Below are positions 27,760-36,848 of a stretch of DNA of 64,000 bases, one piece after another. The first letter of the stretch is position 1. Each line of letters begins with the position of its first letter. The stretch comes from Pseudomonadota bacterium (GTDB lineage: Bacteria; Pseudomonadota; Gammaproteobacteria; Steroidobacterales; Steroidobacteraceae): NCBI GenBank assembly GCA_016705325.1, contig JADIYJ010000003.1:1-64000 (forward strand), given 5' to 3'. A program made the position numbers and the translations under genes. The notes beneath the pieces were generated by a model. That model ran no database searches and had not been told where the DNA came from. It worked only from the letters and a program-made list of their open reading frames with translations.

Positions 27760-28103
27760 ATGATCAAGCGACTGGAATCCGGGCCGCGCATGTCGCAGGC
27801 CGTCGTGCATGGCAATACCGTTTATCTCGCGGGCCAGGTGGCGGACGATCCGTCCGTGGACGTGGCTGGCCAGACGCGCCAGGTCCTGGCGAACATCGAC
27901 AAGTTGCTGGTGGCGGCGGGAAGCGACAAGACGCGCATCCTGTCGGTGACGTCTATCTCCCCAAACATCGGACGTTCGCGCAGATGAATTCTGAATGGGA
28001 TGCCTGGGTGCCGCAGGGCCACACGCCGGCACGCGCCACGGTCGAGGCGAAGCTCGCGACCCCGCAGTACCGGGTCGAGATCCAGGTGATCGCCGCGATC
28101 TAG
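27760..28103 (+). pseudogene. RidA/YjgF-family gene with a single-base frameshift
   Basis: RidA proteins hydrolyse reactive enamine/imine intermediates. The first frame reads MIKRLESGPRMSQAVVHGNTVYLAGQVADDPS and continues to RILSVTS. The second half, reading VYLPKHRTFAQMNSEWDAWV and ending RVEIQVIAAI, lies in the -1 frame. Loss of one base near 27950 explains both. With that base restored the protein would be about 114 residues, normal for the family, and it carries the usual HTPARATVEA catalytic Arg segment. The first frame as read ends at 27987. Real mutation and sequence error are equally possible. Confidence 0.85.
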
Positions 28104-28255
28104 CGGCCCTGCAATCCGGCACGGACCCCGGCGCTGCCTGCGCTTTCGGATTGCCATCCATAACTGATTGATTCACAAGTAATTACAGCGAGTTTCAGCG
28201 GGTCAAGCGCAATGCTGCCCCGACGCGGTCGCGAGCGGCTAAACTGCGCGACCCC

Positions 28256-28759
28256 ATGCCGACCGAACCCCACGTTTACGTCGATGCCGACGCCTGTCCC
28301 GTGAAGCCCGAGGCCGTGAAGGTCGCCGAGCGGCACGGGTTGGCGGTCACGTTCGTCGCCAATGCCTGGCTGCAGCTGCCCCGAGCACCGCGCGTGCGCA
28401 TGCAGGTGGTCACCGGTGCGTTCGACGCCGCCGACGACTGGATCGTCGAGCAGGTTGTGGCGGCCGATGTGGTCGTGACGGCGGACATTCCGCTTGCCTC
28501 GCGCTGCCTCAAGAAGGGCGCGCGCGTGCTCGGCCCCGCGGGCAAGCCGTTCACCGCGGACAACATCGGCAACGCGCTTGCGACCCGCGAGCTGATGTCC
28601 GACCTGCGCGCGTACGGTGTGGGTGGTGGTCCGCCGCCGTTCGGTCCGCGCGATCGTTCCCGTTTTCTCGAGGCGCTGGAGCTCGCCGTGCGCGAGGCGA
28701 AGCGTCACCGCGCAGCCAGCAATGCTTTAACCCCGACAACTCCTGCCACGGCGCCCTGA
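28256..28759 (+). CDS. YaiI/YqxD (DUF188, UPF0178) family protein
   Basis: The 167-residue protein opens with VYVDADACPVKPEAVKVAERHGL, the hallmark DADACP segment of this family. FVANAWLQLP and VTADIPLASRCLKKGARVLGPAGKPFTADNIGNALATRELMSDLR then match the conserved C-terminal half, ending near GPPPFGPRDRSRFLEALE. The fold is PIN-like and a nuclease role has been suggested, but no activity is established. Its stop overlaps the ATG of the ABC-F gene (TGATG), so they are translationally coupled. The 150 bases upstream contain no gene. Confidence 0.92.
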   Translation: MPTEPHVYVDADACPVKPEAVKVAERHGLAVTFVANAWLQLPRAPRVRMQVVTGAFDAADDWIVEQVVAADVVVTADIPLASRCLKKGARVLGPAGKPFTADNIGNALATRELMSDLRAYGVGGGPPPFGPRDRSRFLEALELAVREAKRHRAASNALTPTTPATAP

Positions 28760-30363
28760 TGCTTTCCACGACCAACCTTTCGATCCAGTTCGAAGCCAGG
28801 CCGCTGTTCGAGCACGTCACCGTCAAATTCAGCGACGGCAACCGTTACGGGCTGATCGGCGCCAACGGCAGCGGCAAGTCCACGCTGATGAAGATCCTGG
28901 GCGGCGAACTGGAGCAGAGCTCCGGCGACGTCGTGCTGCAGACCGGCCTGCGCATGGGCAAGCTCAACCAGAACCAGTTCGCCTACGAAGACGAGCGCGT
29001 GCTGGGTGTCGTGATGCAGGGCCACGCCGAAATGTGGGCCGCCATGCGCGAGCGCGACCTGATCTACGCGAACGCGCAAGCGACCGACGAAGACTACATG
29101 CGCGCGGCCGAGCTCGAGGGCAAGGTCGCCGAATACGATGGCTACACGGCGGAAGCGCGCGCCGGCGCGATCCTGATCGACGCGGGCATCGACGAATCGA
29201 AGCACAACCTGCCGATGCGCGAGATCCCGCCGGGCCTGAAGCTGCGCGTGCTGCTGGCGCAGGCGCTGTTCTCGCGGCCGGACGTGCTGCTGCTCGACGA
29301 GCCGACCAACAACCTCGACATCCACTCGATCGGCTGGCTCGAGCGCACGATCAACGCGTACGACGCGACCATGATCATCATCAGCCACGACCGGCACTTC
29401 CTGAACCAGGTGTGCACGCACATCGCCGACCTCGATTACCAGCAGCTCAAGATCTACCCGGGCAACTACGACGACTTCATGCTCGCGTCGGTGCAGGCGC
29501 GCCAGCGCGTCGAGGCGTCGAACGCCAAGGCCAAGGCGCAGATCTCGGACCTGCAGGAATTCGTGCGCCGCTTCTCGGCCAATGCGTCGAAGGCGCGGCA
29601 GGCCACGTCGCGCAAGCGCCAGCTCGAGAAGATCAAGATCGAGGAGATCCGCCCGTCGTCGCGGCAGAACCCGTACATCCGCTTCGAGCAGGCGAAGAAG
29701 CTCTACCGTTCGGCGGTGACCGTCGACGGCCTGTCGTTCCGTTACCCGGGCGCCGACAGGGACATCTTCACCAACCTCAAGTTCACGATCGAGGCCGAGC
29801 AGCGCGTCGCGATCATCGGTCCGAACGGCATCGGCAAGACCACGCTGATGCGTTGCCTCGCGGGCGACCTGGCTCCGACGAGCGGCACCATCACCTGGGT
29901 GGAGAACGCGCAGGTCGGCTACATGCCGCAGGATCCGAGCGCGGAGTTCGAACAGAAGGTGGACCTGCTGACGTGGATGTCCACCTGGACCGGCAAGGCC
30001 GACGACGAGCAGATCACGCGCGCGACGCTGGGCCGGCTGCTGTTCTCCGGCGACGAGACCAAGAAGCAGGTAAAAGTGCTGTCGGGCGGCGAGAAGGGCC
30101 GCATGATGTACGGCAAGCTCATCCTGACGCGACCCAACGTGATGCTGATGGACGAGCCGACCAACCACATGGACATGGAAACGATCGAGTCGCTGCAGAT
30201 CGGGTTGGAAAAATACCCGGGCACGCTGATCTTCGTGTCCCACGACCGCGAGTTCGTCGGTGCGCTGGCCAACCGCATGATCGAGCTGAAGCCCGACGGC
30301 AGCGTCAACGACTTTACCGGTACCTACGACGAATACCTCGAGGCGCAGGGACTCGAATCCTAG
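28759..30363 (+). CDS. ybiT: ABC-F family ATPase, YbiT-type
   Basis: The 534-residue protein has two ABC ATPase domains in one chain and no membrane segments, the layout of ribosome-associated ABC-F factors. Walker A motifs are GANGSGKST (34-42) and GPNGIGKTT in the second half. Signature and Walker B segments include LLLDEPTNNLDIHS and LSGGEKGRMMYGKL...LMDEPTNHMDMETIESL. The interdomain linker (about 245-310) is Arg/Lys-rich with RRFSANASKARQATSRKRQLEKI. The family acts at the ribosomal E site to control translation elongation. Sequence detail (NLDIHSIGWLE, PNVMLMDEPTNHMD) points to the YbiT branch. Confidence 0.94.
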   Translation: MLSTTNLSIQFEARPLFEHVTVKFSDGNRYGLIGANGSGKSTLMKILGGELEQSSGDVVLQTGLRMGKLNQNQFAYEDERVLGVVMQGHAEMWAAMRERDLIYANAQATDEDYMRAAELEGKVAEYDGYTAEARAGAILIDAGIDESKHNLPMREIPPGLKLRVLLAQALFSRPDVLLLDEPTNNLDIHSIGWLERTINAYDATMIIISHDRHFLNQVCTHIADLDYQQLKIYPGNYDDFMLASVQARQRVEASNAKAKAQISDLQEFVRRFSANASKARQATSRKRQLEKIKIEEIRPSSRQNPYIRFEQAKKLYRSAVTVDGLSFRYPGADRDIFTNLKFTIEAEQRVAIIGPNGIGKTTLMRCLAGDLAPTSGTITWVENAQVGYMPQDPSAEFEQKVDLLTWMSTWTGKADDEQITRATLGRLLFSGDETKKQVKVLSGGEKGRMMYGKLILTRPNVMLMDEPTNHMDMETIESLQIGLEKYPGTLIFVSHDREFVGALANRMIELKPDGSVNDFTGTYDEYLEAQGLES

Positions 30364-30452
30364 GCGCGGTGGCGGCCCGGTGTGCCCGCAGGTCTGAGTG
30401 GAGAGCGGAAGTCCCCGGCAGTCGAATGCGGCCACCTGGCCTGATTGAATGA

Positions 30453-30476
30453 TATGCTATGCTCATTATGTGCATA
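30453..30476. promoter_or_regulatory. Inverted repeat upstream of the marR-type gene
   Basis: TATGC at 30453-30457 is mirrored by GCATA at 30472-30476, and a second ATGC-N9-GCAT pair lies inside. The element is in an AT-rich island just ahead of the ribosome site AGGGA and the ATG at 30487. MarR regulators usually bind such palindromes and repress their own operon, so this is a plausible self-operator. Binding is inferred. Confidence 0.5.
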
Positions 30477-30486
30477 GGGAATCGTT

Positions 30487-30981
30487 ATGGCCGCGCGCAA
30501 GCCCGCTGGCATTTCTCCCCGGTCTCAGCTCGGTTTCCTGACCCCCGACGTGCTGCGCCTGCTGCGCGCTGATTTCGTGGCGCGGGTCAGTGACATGCCG
30601 CTCACACCGGCGCTGCACCGGTTGCTCTTCAACGTGAATCGGTGCCCCGGGTGCCGCCAGGTCGAACTGGCCGAGTGGCTCGAGATCACGCCCGTGACCG
30701 TCGGCCGCATGATCGACCGGCTCGAAAAGCAGGGACTGGTGCGGCGCGAGAGCGAGCCGGGCGACCGGCGTGTCTACCGTGTGTTCATTGCGGCGGAGGC
30801 GGGGCCATTGCTGGCGCAGATCAACGCCAAGGCCGAGCAGACCCGCGAACGTGCGTTCCGCGGCATGAACGCCGGGCAGCGCGAGGCGTTGCTCGCTGCG
30901 CTGGCACAGATGCGGGAGAACCTGCAGGCAGATCCGGCAGTGGACGGCACCGGCAAGAGGCGTAAACCGAATGCACGCTGA
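30487..30981 (+). CDS. MarR-family transcriptional regulator of the efflux operon
   Basis: The 164-residue protein has the winged-helix fold of MarR regulators. CPGCRQVELAEWLEITPVTVGRMIDRLEKQGLVRRESEPGDRRVYRVFI contains the recognition helix and the conserved DxRxYxV wing. An N-terminal dimerisation helix and C-terminal helices (NAGQREALLAALAQMRENL) frame it. MarR proteins respond to phenolic ligands and repress efflux genes. Its 3' end overlaps the emrA-like start by 11 bases. A palindrome sits directly upstream. A Cys-Pro-Gly-Cys pair in the helix region could make it redox-sensitive, which is speculative. Confidence 0.92.
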   Translation: MAARKPAGISPRSQLGFLTPDVLRLLRADFVARVSDMPLTPALHRLLFNVNRCPGCRQVELAEWLEITPVTVGRMIDRLEKQGLVRRESEPGDRRVYRVFIAAEAGPLLAQINAKAEQTRERAFRGMNAGQREALLAALAQMRENLQADPAVDGTGKRRKPNAR

Positions 30982-32050
30982 AGGCCTGTCGCAGGAGGTC
31001 GCGACCGGGTCGGTCACGCGATCGCGCTGGGTTCGTCCGCTGCTGCTGTGGCTGCTGCCGCTGCTCGTGGTCGCCGTGGGCGTGTACTGGTATGGCAGCG
31101 GCGGGCGCTATGCGACCACCGACAACGCCTACCTGAAGCAGGACCGTATCGATGTCGCACCGCAGATCGCGGGCGATGTGCGCGACGTCCGGGTCAAGGA
31201 AAATCAGGCGGTCCAGCCTGGTGAGGTCGTCCTGGTGCTGGACGACACACTCTTGCAGGTCGCGAAGATGCATGCGGAGGCGGAACTCGCCGCTGCGCGC
31301 GTGGACGTCGAATCGCTGCGCGCGGCCTATCGCGAAAAGCTGGGTGAAGTCGCGGTGGCGCGGCAGGCTTCGCACTACGCCGTCAGCGAGCTGGGCCGCC
31401 AGCAGGAGCTGGCAGACCGCAAGCTCGTGCCCGCCGCGACGCTCGAGAGCGCAGTTCGCTCGCGCGACCTCGCTATCGGCTCGATTGCAGTCCTGGAGCT
31501 GCAGCTGGAGCAGGCCAGCGCCAGGCTCGGTGGCGACGCGAATCGCCCGGTCGACGAACATCCGGCGGTACGGACAGCCGCCGCCATGCTCGAAAAGACC
31601 AGGGTCGACCTCGAGCACACGATCGTTCGCGCGCCGCGGGCCGGGATTGCAAGTCACCTGCCGCAGGCAGGGGACCACGTCGAGGCAGGACGCCCGGCAT
31701 TTGCGATCGTTGCCGACAGCGGCGTCTACGTCGAAGCAAACTTCAAGGAGACCGATCTCGAGTGGGTGCGACCCGGTGAGACCGCAACCGTCGAAATCGA
31801 CACGTATCCCGGCCGCGAATGGAGCGGCAAGGTGACGAGTATCGCGCAGGCGACCGGCGCCGAGTTCTCGGTGCTGCCGCCACAGAACGCATCCGGCAAC
31901 TGGGTGAAGGTCGTGCAACGCGTGCCAGTTCGCATCAGCATCGAAGCCGAGGCGGATGATCCACCGCTGCGCAGTGGCGCGAGCGCCGACGTGTCGATCG
32001 ACACAGGACCGCACACACGTTTCGATCGCTGGTTCGGATCGCGGCACTGA
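30971..32050 (+). CDS. emrA: EmrA/HlyD-family membrane-fusion protein
   Basis: The 359-residue periplasmic adaptor has one N-terminal transmembrane helix (about 20-45, LLLWLLPLLVVAVGVYWYG). A biotinyl-lipoyl-like segment follows (RIDVAPQIAGDVRDVRVKENQAVQPGEVVLVLDD), then a coiled-coil hairpin (about 95-190) and beta-barrel domain (THTIVRAPRAGIASHL..., YVEANFKETDLEWVRPGETATVEIDTYPG). This matches EmrA adaptors that couple an MFS pump to an outer-membrane channel. It overlaps the marR gene at its start and precedes the emrB-like gene. No TolC-type gene is nearby in the window. Confidence 0.93.
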   Translation: MHAEGLSQEVATGSVTRSRWVRPLLLWLLPLLVVAVGVYWYGSGGRYATTDNAYLKQDRIDVAPQIAGDVRDVRVKENQAVQPGEVVLVLDDTLLQVAKMHAEAELAAARVDVESLRAAYREKLGEVAVARQASHYAVSELGRQQELADRKLVPAATLESAVRSRDLAIGSIAVLELQLEQASARLGGDANRPVDEHPAVRTAAAMLEKTRVDLEHTIVRAPRAGIASHLPQAGDHVEAGRPAFAIVADSGVYVEANFKETDLEWVRPGETATVEIDTYPGREWSGKVTSIAQATGAEFSVLPPQNASGNWVKVVQRVPVRISIEAEADDPPLRSGASADVSIDTGPHTRFDRWFGSRH

Positions 32051-32081
32051 ACCGCGGCGCTATCCGCACGGGCCGCGCATC

Positions 32082-33605
32082 GTGACATTCCGCTCGCAGG
32101 CCGGCCGACGGCTGATGCTCTCACTGGCGACGGTGCTGTGCACATTGCTGTTCACTGTCGATTCGACGATCGTAAATGTCGCGCTGCCGCACATGCGTGG
32201 CAGCCTGCAGGCCACGCAGGACCAGATCGCGTGGGTGCTCACGTCGTACATCGTCGTCGGCGCAATCGCGACGCCGCTCGCCGGCTGGCTCGGCTCGCGT
32301 TTCGGTTTGCGACGTGTGTTGGCGATCAGCGTGGTCGGCTTTACGCTCGGGTCGGTGGCCTGCGGGTTCGCCACGGGCCTCGGAGAAATGGTCGCGTTCC
32401 GCATGGTGCAGGGCCTGTTCGGCGCCGCGCTCGTGCCGCTGGCCCAGGTCGCGCTGCTGCAGGAATACCCGCCCGAGCAGCACGGGCGAGTGATGGCGTT
32501 GTGGACGATGGGCATGCTCGTGGGGCCCATCATCGGGCCGACGCTGGGCGGCTATCTCACGGACACGCTCAGCTGGCGCTGGGCGTTCTTCATCAACGTC
32601 CCGATCGGGCTGCTCGCCTACTTCGGACTGCTCGAAGGGCTCGCCGCGGAGCATGACGATCACAGCCGTCCGTTCGACTGGACCGGTTTCATCCTGCTGT
32701 CGCTTGCGCTCGGGCTGTTCCAGCTCATGATGGACCGCGGCCAGACGCTCGACTGGTTCGAGTCGACGGAGGTCGTCGCCGAGGGGTTCTTTGCGGCCGT
32801 ACTGGGTTTCATGTTCGTCGTGCACTCAATGACGACCAGGCACGCATTCGTGGACCCGACCTTGTTCCGGGACCGGAATTTCCTCATCGCGGTGACGCTG
32901 ATGTTCGTCATCGGGTTGTCCATGCTGAGTCCAAGCGTGCTGCTGCCGTCGTTCCTGCAGTCGCTGCAGGGCTACACGCCGACGCAGGCAGGGACGCTGC
33001 AGGCAGTTCGCGGCGTATCCGCCATCGTGGCGGTGATGATCGCCGGACGATTGGTGGGACGCATCGATCCGCGCATTCTTGTCGGTGCGGGCGTGCTGTT
33101 TTCCGCGATTTCGTTGCTGATGCTGGGCGGGTTCTCGCTCGACACGCCGCGTGCGCAGGTCATCATCGCAGGCATCGCGCAGGGTTGCGGCGCGCCGCTG
33201 ATAGTCGTGCCGCTGTCGGTGATGGCGTATTCGACGTTAAGTCCAGCACAGCGGGCGGAGGCGGGTGCGATCCTGACGCTCATCCGCAATACCGGTTCGA
33301 CCGTCGGTATTTCCACGGTGGTCGCAATCCTGGCGCGCTCGACCCAGATCAATATGAGTTACCTGGGCGAACACTTCTCGGCCTATGACGTGCAGCGCTG
33401 GCAGGCGACGGGTGTGGTTCCCGGAGCCAATCCCGGCACGGCGCATCTCATGGGCGAGATCGAACGGCAAGCCGCGGCGATGGCTTACGCGAACGATTTC
33501 CACATTCTCGCGCTTGCGACGATCACCGTGCTGCCGCTGGTCTGGTTTCTCAGGCCTCCAAAGGGCAAGGTGACGCGGCGCCTGGACGTCGCGGAAATGG
33601 GTTAG
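32082..33605 (+). CDS. emrB: EmrB/DHA2-type MFS multidrug transporter
   Basis: The 507-residue protein has about 14 hydrophobic helices. The DHA2 signature is VDSTIVNVALPHMRGSLQAT with AWVLTSYIVVGAIATPLAGWLGSRFGLRR. MVQGLFGAALVPLAQV (antiporter motif C region) and GPTLGGYLTDTLSWRWAFFINVPIG follow. It should export drugs with proton antiport through the EmrA-like adaptor. A GTG start at 32082 is preferred: it gives a short polar leader before the first helix and lies 31 bases after the emrA stop. ATG 32115 is the alternative. Reading frames further upstream would overlap emrA. Confidence 0.92.
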   Translation: MTFRSQAGRRLMLSLATVLCTLLFTVDSTIVNVALPHMRGSLQATQDQIAWVLTSYIVVGAIATPLAGWLGSRFGLRRVLAISVVGFTLGSVACGFATGLGEMVAFRMVQGLFGAALVPLAQVALLQEYPPEQHGRVMALWTMGMLVGPIIGPTLGGYLTDTLSWRWAFFINVPIGLLAYFGLLEGLAAEHDDHSRPFDWTGFILLSLALGLFQLMMDRGQTLDWFESTEVVAEGFFAAVLGFMFVVHSMTTRHAFVDPTLFRDRNFLIAVTLMFVIGLSMLSPSVLLPSFLQSLQGYTPTQAGTLQAVRGVSAIVAVMIAGRLVGRIDPRILVGAGVLFSAISLLMLGGFSLDTPRAQVIIAGIAQGCGAPLIVVPLSVMAYSTLSPAQRAEAGAILTLIRNTGSTVGISTVVAILARSTQINMSYLGEHFSAYDVQRWQATGVVPGANPGTAHLMGEIERQAAAMAYANDFHILALATITVLPLVWFLRPPKGKVTRRLDVAEMG

Positions 33606-33704
33606 GGGCCGTCGGCGCAGCGCACCCGCACGATCGGCAGGAGGCGGATGCGCAAGGCGCCTGGTCAGGTATGCTCGCGACCTGCCTTGAACGGAGAGAG
33701 ATCA

Positions 33705-35099
33705 ATGACGCGACTGATCCTGACGCTGATGGCCATGGTGCTGACCTCGATACCTGCCTTGGCGGACACGCCAGCGCACGAGGCGCAGGCCCGGGAAATC
33801 TACGCTCGCAGCGTCGGCTTCCGGACCGCCGAGGGTCAGCGGCAGGTTCCAGCGATGGTTGCCTACCTGAAGGACGTGCTGACCAAGGCGGGTATCCCCG
33901 CATCCGACATCGTGACGCTCGATTCCGGCGAGTCGCAGGCAATGATCGTGCGCGTGCCCGGAAGACGGCACGACCGGCCGATCCTGTTCTCGGCACACAT
34001 GGACGTCGTCGATGCCCGCCCGGAGGACTGGGAGCGCAGTCCGTTTACGCTGCTGGAGGAGAACGGTGTTTTCTACGGCCGCGGCACCAGCGACAACAAG
34101 GCGGGAGTCGCCGCGTTGATGTCGACTATCCTGCGTCTGCACGCAGGGCAGATGCGCCCGGCGCGTGATCTCGTCTTCGCATTCGTCGGCGATGAAGAAA
34201 CGGGCATGTTGACGACCAAGCTCATCGCGGACCATCCGTGGGTGGCCAACGCCGAGTTCGCCATCAACACGGACGCCGGCGGCGGCCTGCTCGACGACGC
34301 CACCGGCAAGCCGCTGATCTACCTCGTGCAGGGCGCTGAAAAGACCTACGCGTCGTTCGATCTCATGGTCACCAACCCCGGCGGTCACAGCTCACGTCCG
34401 CGCGCGGACAATGCCATCTACCAGCTGGCGCGTGCCATGCTCAAGGTCGAAGCGTATCGCTTCCCCGTGATGGCCAACGACCTGACCCGTGCCTACCTTG
34501 GTGCGGTCGGGCAGGCACATGAGGGCGAGGTCGGTGACGCATTGCGGCGGTTCGCCGCCGACCCTGACGATGCGGCCGCGGCGGAGACGCTGTCCAGGTC
34601 GCCGGAGTTCGTCGGCGCGACGCGCACCACCTGCGTGGCAACGATGCTTGATGCGGGGCATGCCGAGAATGCGTTGCCGCAGAAGGCGAAAGCCGTCGTC
34701 AATTGCCGGATCTTCCCCGGCGTTCCGGTCGAGACCGTGCGTGATGCGCTGGTGACGGCGATTGCCGATGCCGGTGTGCAGGTCACTACCATCGACACTC
34801 CGCAAGCGAGTCCGGTGTCCGAGATGCGACCCGACGTAATGAAGGCCATAGCGGACGCAGTGCACGACAAGTATCCAGGCGTACCGGTCGTTCCCTATCT
34901 CGAATCCGGTGGCACCGACGGCAAGGTCTATCGCACCGCCGGCATCCCGACGTTCGCGAGCTCCGGCCTGTTCTCGAAGCCGTCGGAGATGTATGCGCAC
35001 GGCCTCAACGAGCGTTTGCCGGTCCGGTCCTTCTACAAGGGGATCGACCACATCTATCGGCTCGCGGTGGAACTCGGCGGCGCCAAGCGCACGCAGTAG
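33705..35099 (+). CDS. Secreted M20-family metallopeptidase
   Basis: The 464-residue protein has a signal peptide (residues about 1-20, ending PALADT). The M20 zinc ligands are visible: SAHMDVVDARPEDW (His98, Asp100), GRGTSDNKAG (Asp130) and FVGDEETGM (catalytic Glu164 with Glu165), followed by NTDAGG. A dimerisation domain (GGHSSRPRADNAIYQLARAM) interrupts the catalytic domain, and the last ligand is near LNERLPVRSFYKGIDHIYRL. Family members are carboxypeptidases, dipeptidases and deacetylases. GGAGAG lies eight bases ahead of ATG 33705. It is the last gene of the core segment before the accessory island. Confidence 0.92.
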   Translation: MTRLILTLMAMVLTSIPALADTPAHEAQAREIYARSVGFRTAEGQRQVPAMVAYLKDVLTKAGIPASDIVTLDSGESQAMIVRVPGRRHDRPILFSAHMDVVDARPEDWERSPFTLLEENGVFYGRGTSDNKAGVAALMSTILRLHAGQMRPARDLVFAFVGDEETGMLTTKLIADHPWVANAEFAINTDAGGGLLDDATGKPLIYLVQGAEKTYASFDLMVTNPGGHSSRPRADNAIYQLARAMLKVEAYRFPVMANDLTRAYLGAVGQAHEGEVGDALRRFAADPDDAAAAETLSRSPEFVGATRTTCVATMLDAGHAENALPQKAKAVVNCRIFPGVPVETVRDALVTAIADAGVQVTTIDTPQASPVSEMRPDVMKAIADAVHDKYPGVPVVPYLESGGTDGKVYRTAGIPTFASSGLFSKPSEMYAHGLNERLPVRSFYKGIDHIYRLAVELGGAKRTQ

Positions 35100-35158
35100 T
35101 ACCGCGCACGGCGATTGCCGGACATCGGGCGGACGCGACGTTATCGGTAAGCGTCGGC

Positions 35159-35566
35159 ATGACGCTTACGCGGAACCCGAACGTGCACTTTCATGTGCTG
35201 TTCGTCGATGGGGTGCACCTGGCCGATGGCACTGACCAGTCTGTGTTCCGTCGTGTCGCCGGTCCGCCGGATGACCTGCTCGGTCATTCCATTACCTACC
35301 GCATTGCCGTTGGCGCGAGGGCCGGGCAGAAGACGTTCACGCTGCAGACCGTGCCGGCGAGGCCGCCAGAGTGGCTCGACGACGCCAATGGGGCCGCGCG
35401 CGCCGGCGGGTTCTCCTTGCATGCTGGCGTGGACATCGCCTCGAACCAGCGCCCCAAGCTCGAACGGCGGTGCCGCCATGTGAGCCGGCCACCGGTAGCG
35501 AGCGAGCGCATGGCGCTGACGGCATCCGGCCACGTGCGCTACCAACTGACTATTGGTATTCCGTAG
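35159..35566 (+). pseudogene. IS91-family transposase remnant 1 (internal deletion)
   Basis: Readable text runs NPNVHFHVLFVDGVHLADG...VFRRV, then jumps directly to DDLLGHSITYRIAVGARAGQKTFTLQTVP and on to AGGFSLHAGVDIASNQRPKLERR, SRPPVASERMALTASGHVRY. The second copy at 36849-38257 carries about 60 residues between VFRHV and DDLIGHS, so this copy has lost that internal segment as well as both ends. Reading ends LTIGIP at a stop. IS91 transposases are rolling-circle enzymes. It lies just after the M20 peptidase and before the first HigBA pair, and marks the left edge of the accessory island. Confidence 0.85.
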
Positions 35567-35832
35567 AGGCGTAACTTCCTCACGAACGCGTTGGCTGCGT
35601 CTTCGTCCTGTCCGATCATCTGGCTACGGTGATGCTCGTCGATGGCGAGTCGCAGCCTTGGTGCCAAGATACGGAATCCTGAAGCAAAGCGTCGGGGTGC
35701 GGCAGGACGAGACAAGCGTTCAGGCCGTGTTCAGATTTGCGGCGGCACCTCTCGCAGCGGCAACGCGGAGCATCAAGATCCCGCACGGACTTCCATTGAC
35801 GCTCCTCCCAAAAAGGGAGATATTGCTCGGCG

Positions 35833-36141
35833 ATGAGCGTCATCGCCAAGCGCAGCCTGAAGAAGTTCTGGGAGCGCCCCGGTTGCGCCGATGCGCGAGG
35901 CCCACTGCACAGCTGGTATGCCGAGGCGATCAAGGCGGCATGGCGCAGCCCACAGGACATCAAGGACCAGTACGCCAGCGCGAGCATCTGCGGCAACAAC
36001 CGCGTCGTGTTCAACATCGGCGGCAACAAGTACCGGCTGGTGGTCGAGGCGCAGTACCAGGCGGACATCGTGTGGGTGAAGTTCGTCGGGACGCACGCGC
36101 AGTACGACCGCATCGACGTGGAGACCGCAAATGACTATTAA
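35833..36141 (+). CDS. higB: HigB-type toxin (mRNA interferase), first HigBA module
   Basis: The 102-residue protein begins MSVIAKRSLKKFWERPGCADARGPLHSWYAEAIKAAW and continues ICGNNRVVFNIGGNKYRLVVEAQYQADIVWVKFVGTHAQYDRID. These are the standard features of the HigB_toxin (PF09907-type) branch, ribosome-dependent mRNA endonucleases. The antitoxin gene follows on the same strand and overlaps by 11 bases, the usual toxin-first order of higBA. GGGAGAT lies upstream of the ATG. It sits between two IS91 remnants, which could explain how it arrived. Confidence 0.92.
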   Translation: MSVIAKRSLKKFWERPGCADARGPLHSWYAEAIKAAWRSPQDIKDQYASASICGNNRVVFNIGGNKYRLVVEAQYQADIVWVKFVGTHAQYDRIDVETANDY

Positions 36142-36490
36142 GCCGATCCGCAACGACGACGACCTGCGACGTGCCTTCCGGCGCCTGGAGAAGATCTTCC
36201 AGGCCGTGGAGGGCACCTCGCAGGCGGACGAGCGCGACGTGCTCGTCACCCTGATCGAAGCGTACGAGAACAAGCACTATGACTTCGGTCCGGTCGATCC
36301 GGTGGAGGCGATCAAGTTCCGCATGGAGCAGGATGGGCTGACGCCGCGCGATCTGGAGCCGTACATCGGGCAGAGCGGCCGCGTCTCCGAAGTGCTGAAC
36401 CGCAGGCGCCCGTTGAGCCTGCGGATGGTCAAGAGGCTGCACGACGGGTTGAAGATCCCGTACGAGAGCCTGATGGCGGGGGTTCAGTAG
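36131..36490 (+). CDS. higA: HigA-type antitoxin with C-terminal HTH
   Basis: The 119-residue protein pairs with the preceding HigB toxin. Its N-terminal half is acidic and helical (DDLRRAFRRLEKIFQAVEGT...ERDVLVTLIEAYENKHY). The C-terminal half has an XRE-type helix-turn-helix: DPVEAIKFRMEQDGLTPRDLEPYIGQSGRVSEVLNRRRPLSLRMVKRLHDGL. Antitoxins of this type neutralise HigB and autoregulate by operator binding. The gene overlaps the toxin by 11 bases and is probably translated together with it. Confidence 0.9.
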   Translation: MTIKPIRNDDDLRRAFRRLEKIFQAVEGTSQADERDVLVTLIEAYENKHYDFGPVDPVEAIKFRMEQDGLTPRDLEPYIGQSGRVSEVLNRRRPLSLRMVKRLHDGLKIPYESLMAGVQ

Positions 36491-36848
36491 AGCGTCGACA
36501 GGTGCAGAGAGCCGTAACGCGGGCGGCGCGAATCTTCACTGAACAGGAAAATATCGCTGTGTCGTCGAATTCAAGGGCGCCGAGCTGACGGTAAAAAACT
36601 TGCTGACAGGTGATGCACGACAAGTACTTACGGCATTCGATTCGCCTTTATGTCGCGGGCACACCAAGGGAGTGACCGGACATTTGGAGCGCGCCAGCCT
36701 CGTCAGCTCACCCGGCGGATAGGAATTTCAAACCGCCCCTGAAGGGGAGTCTACTTCGCCGAATGGGTCCTTATGTACCTCGCAAACCTGTCGCCGCCCG
36801 CCTGAACCCAGCCCTCTGGTTGGCCAGGCCTGCCACCGAGCGGCCCTC
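36491..36848. other. Gene-free spacer between HigBA and the IS91 remnant
   Basis: About 360 bases hold no convincing coding sequence on either strand. An AT-rich stretch (36530-36620) differs in composition from the flanks and may be a remnant of the boundary of a transposed segment. No terminal repeat or target duplication could be identified. Confidence 0.4.

Noticed and set aside
28705..30435. Long minus-strand open frame opposite the ABC-F gene
   Set aside because: Both ATPase motif sets lie on the plus strand, so this is a shadow.
31956..32081. Longer upstream start for the EmrB-like gene
   Set aside because: It would overlap the emrA-like gene by about 95 bases and adds no family text; GTG 32082 or ATG 32115 fit the family N-terminus.
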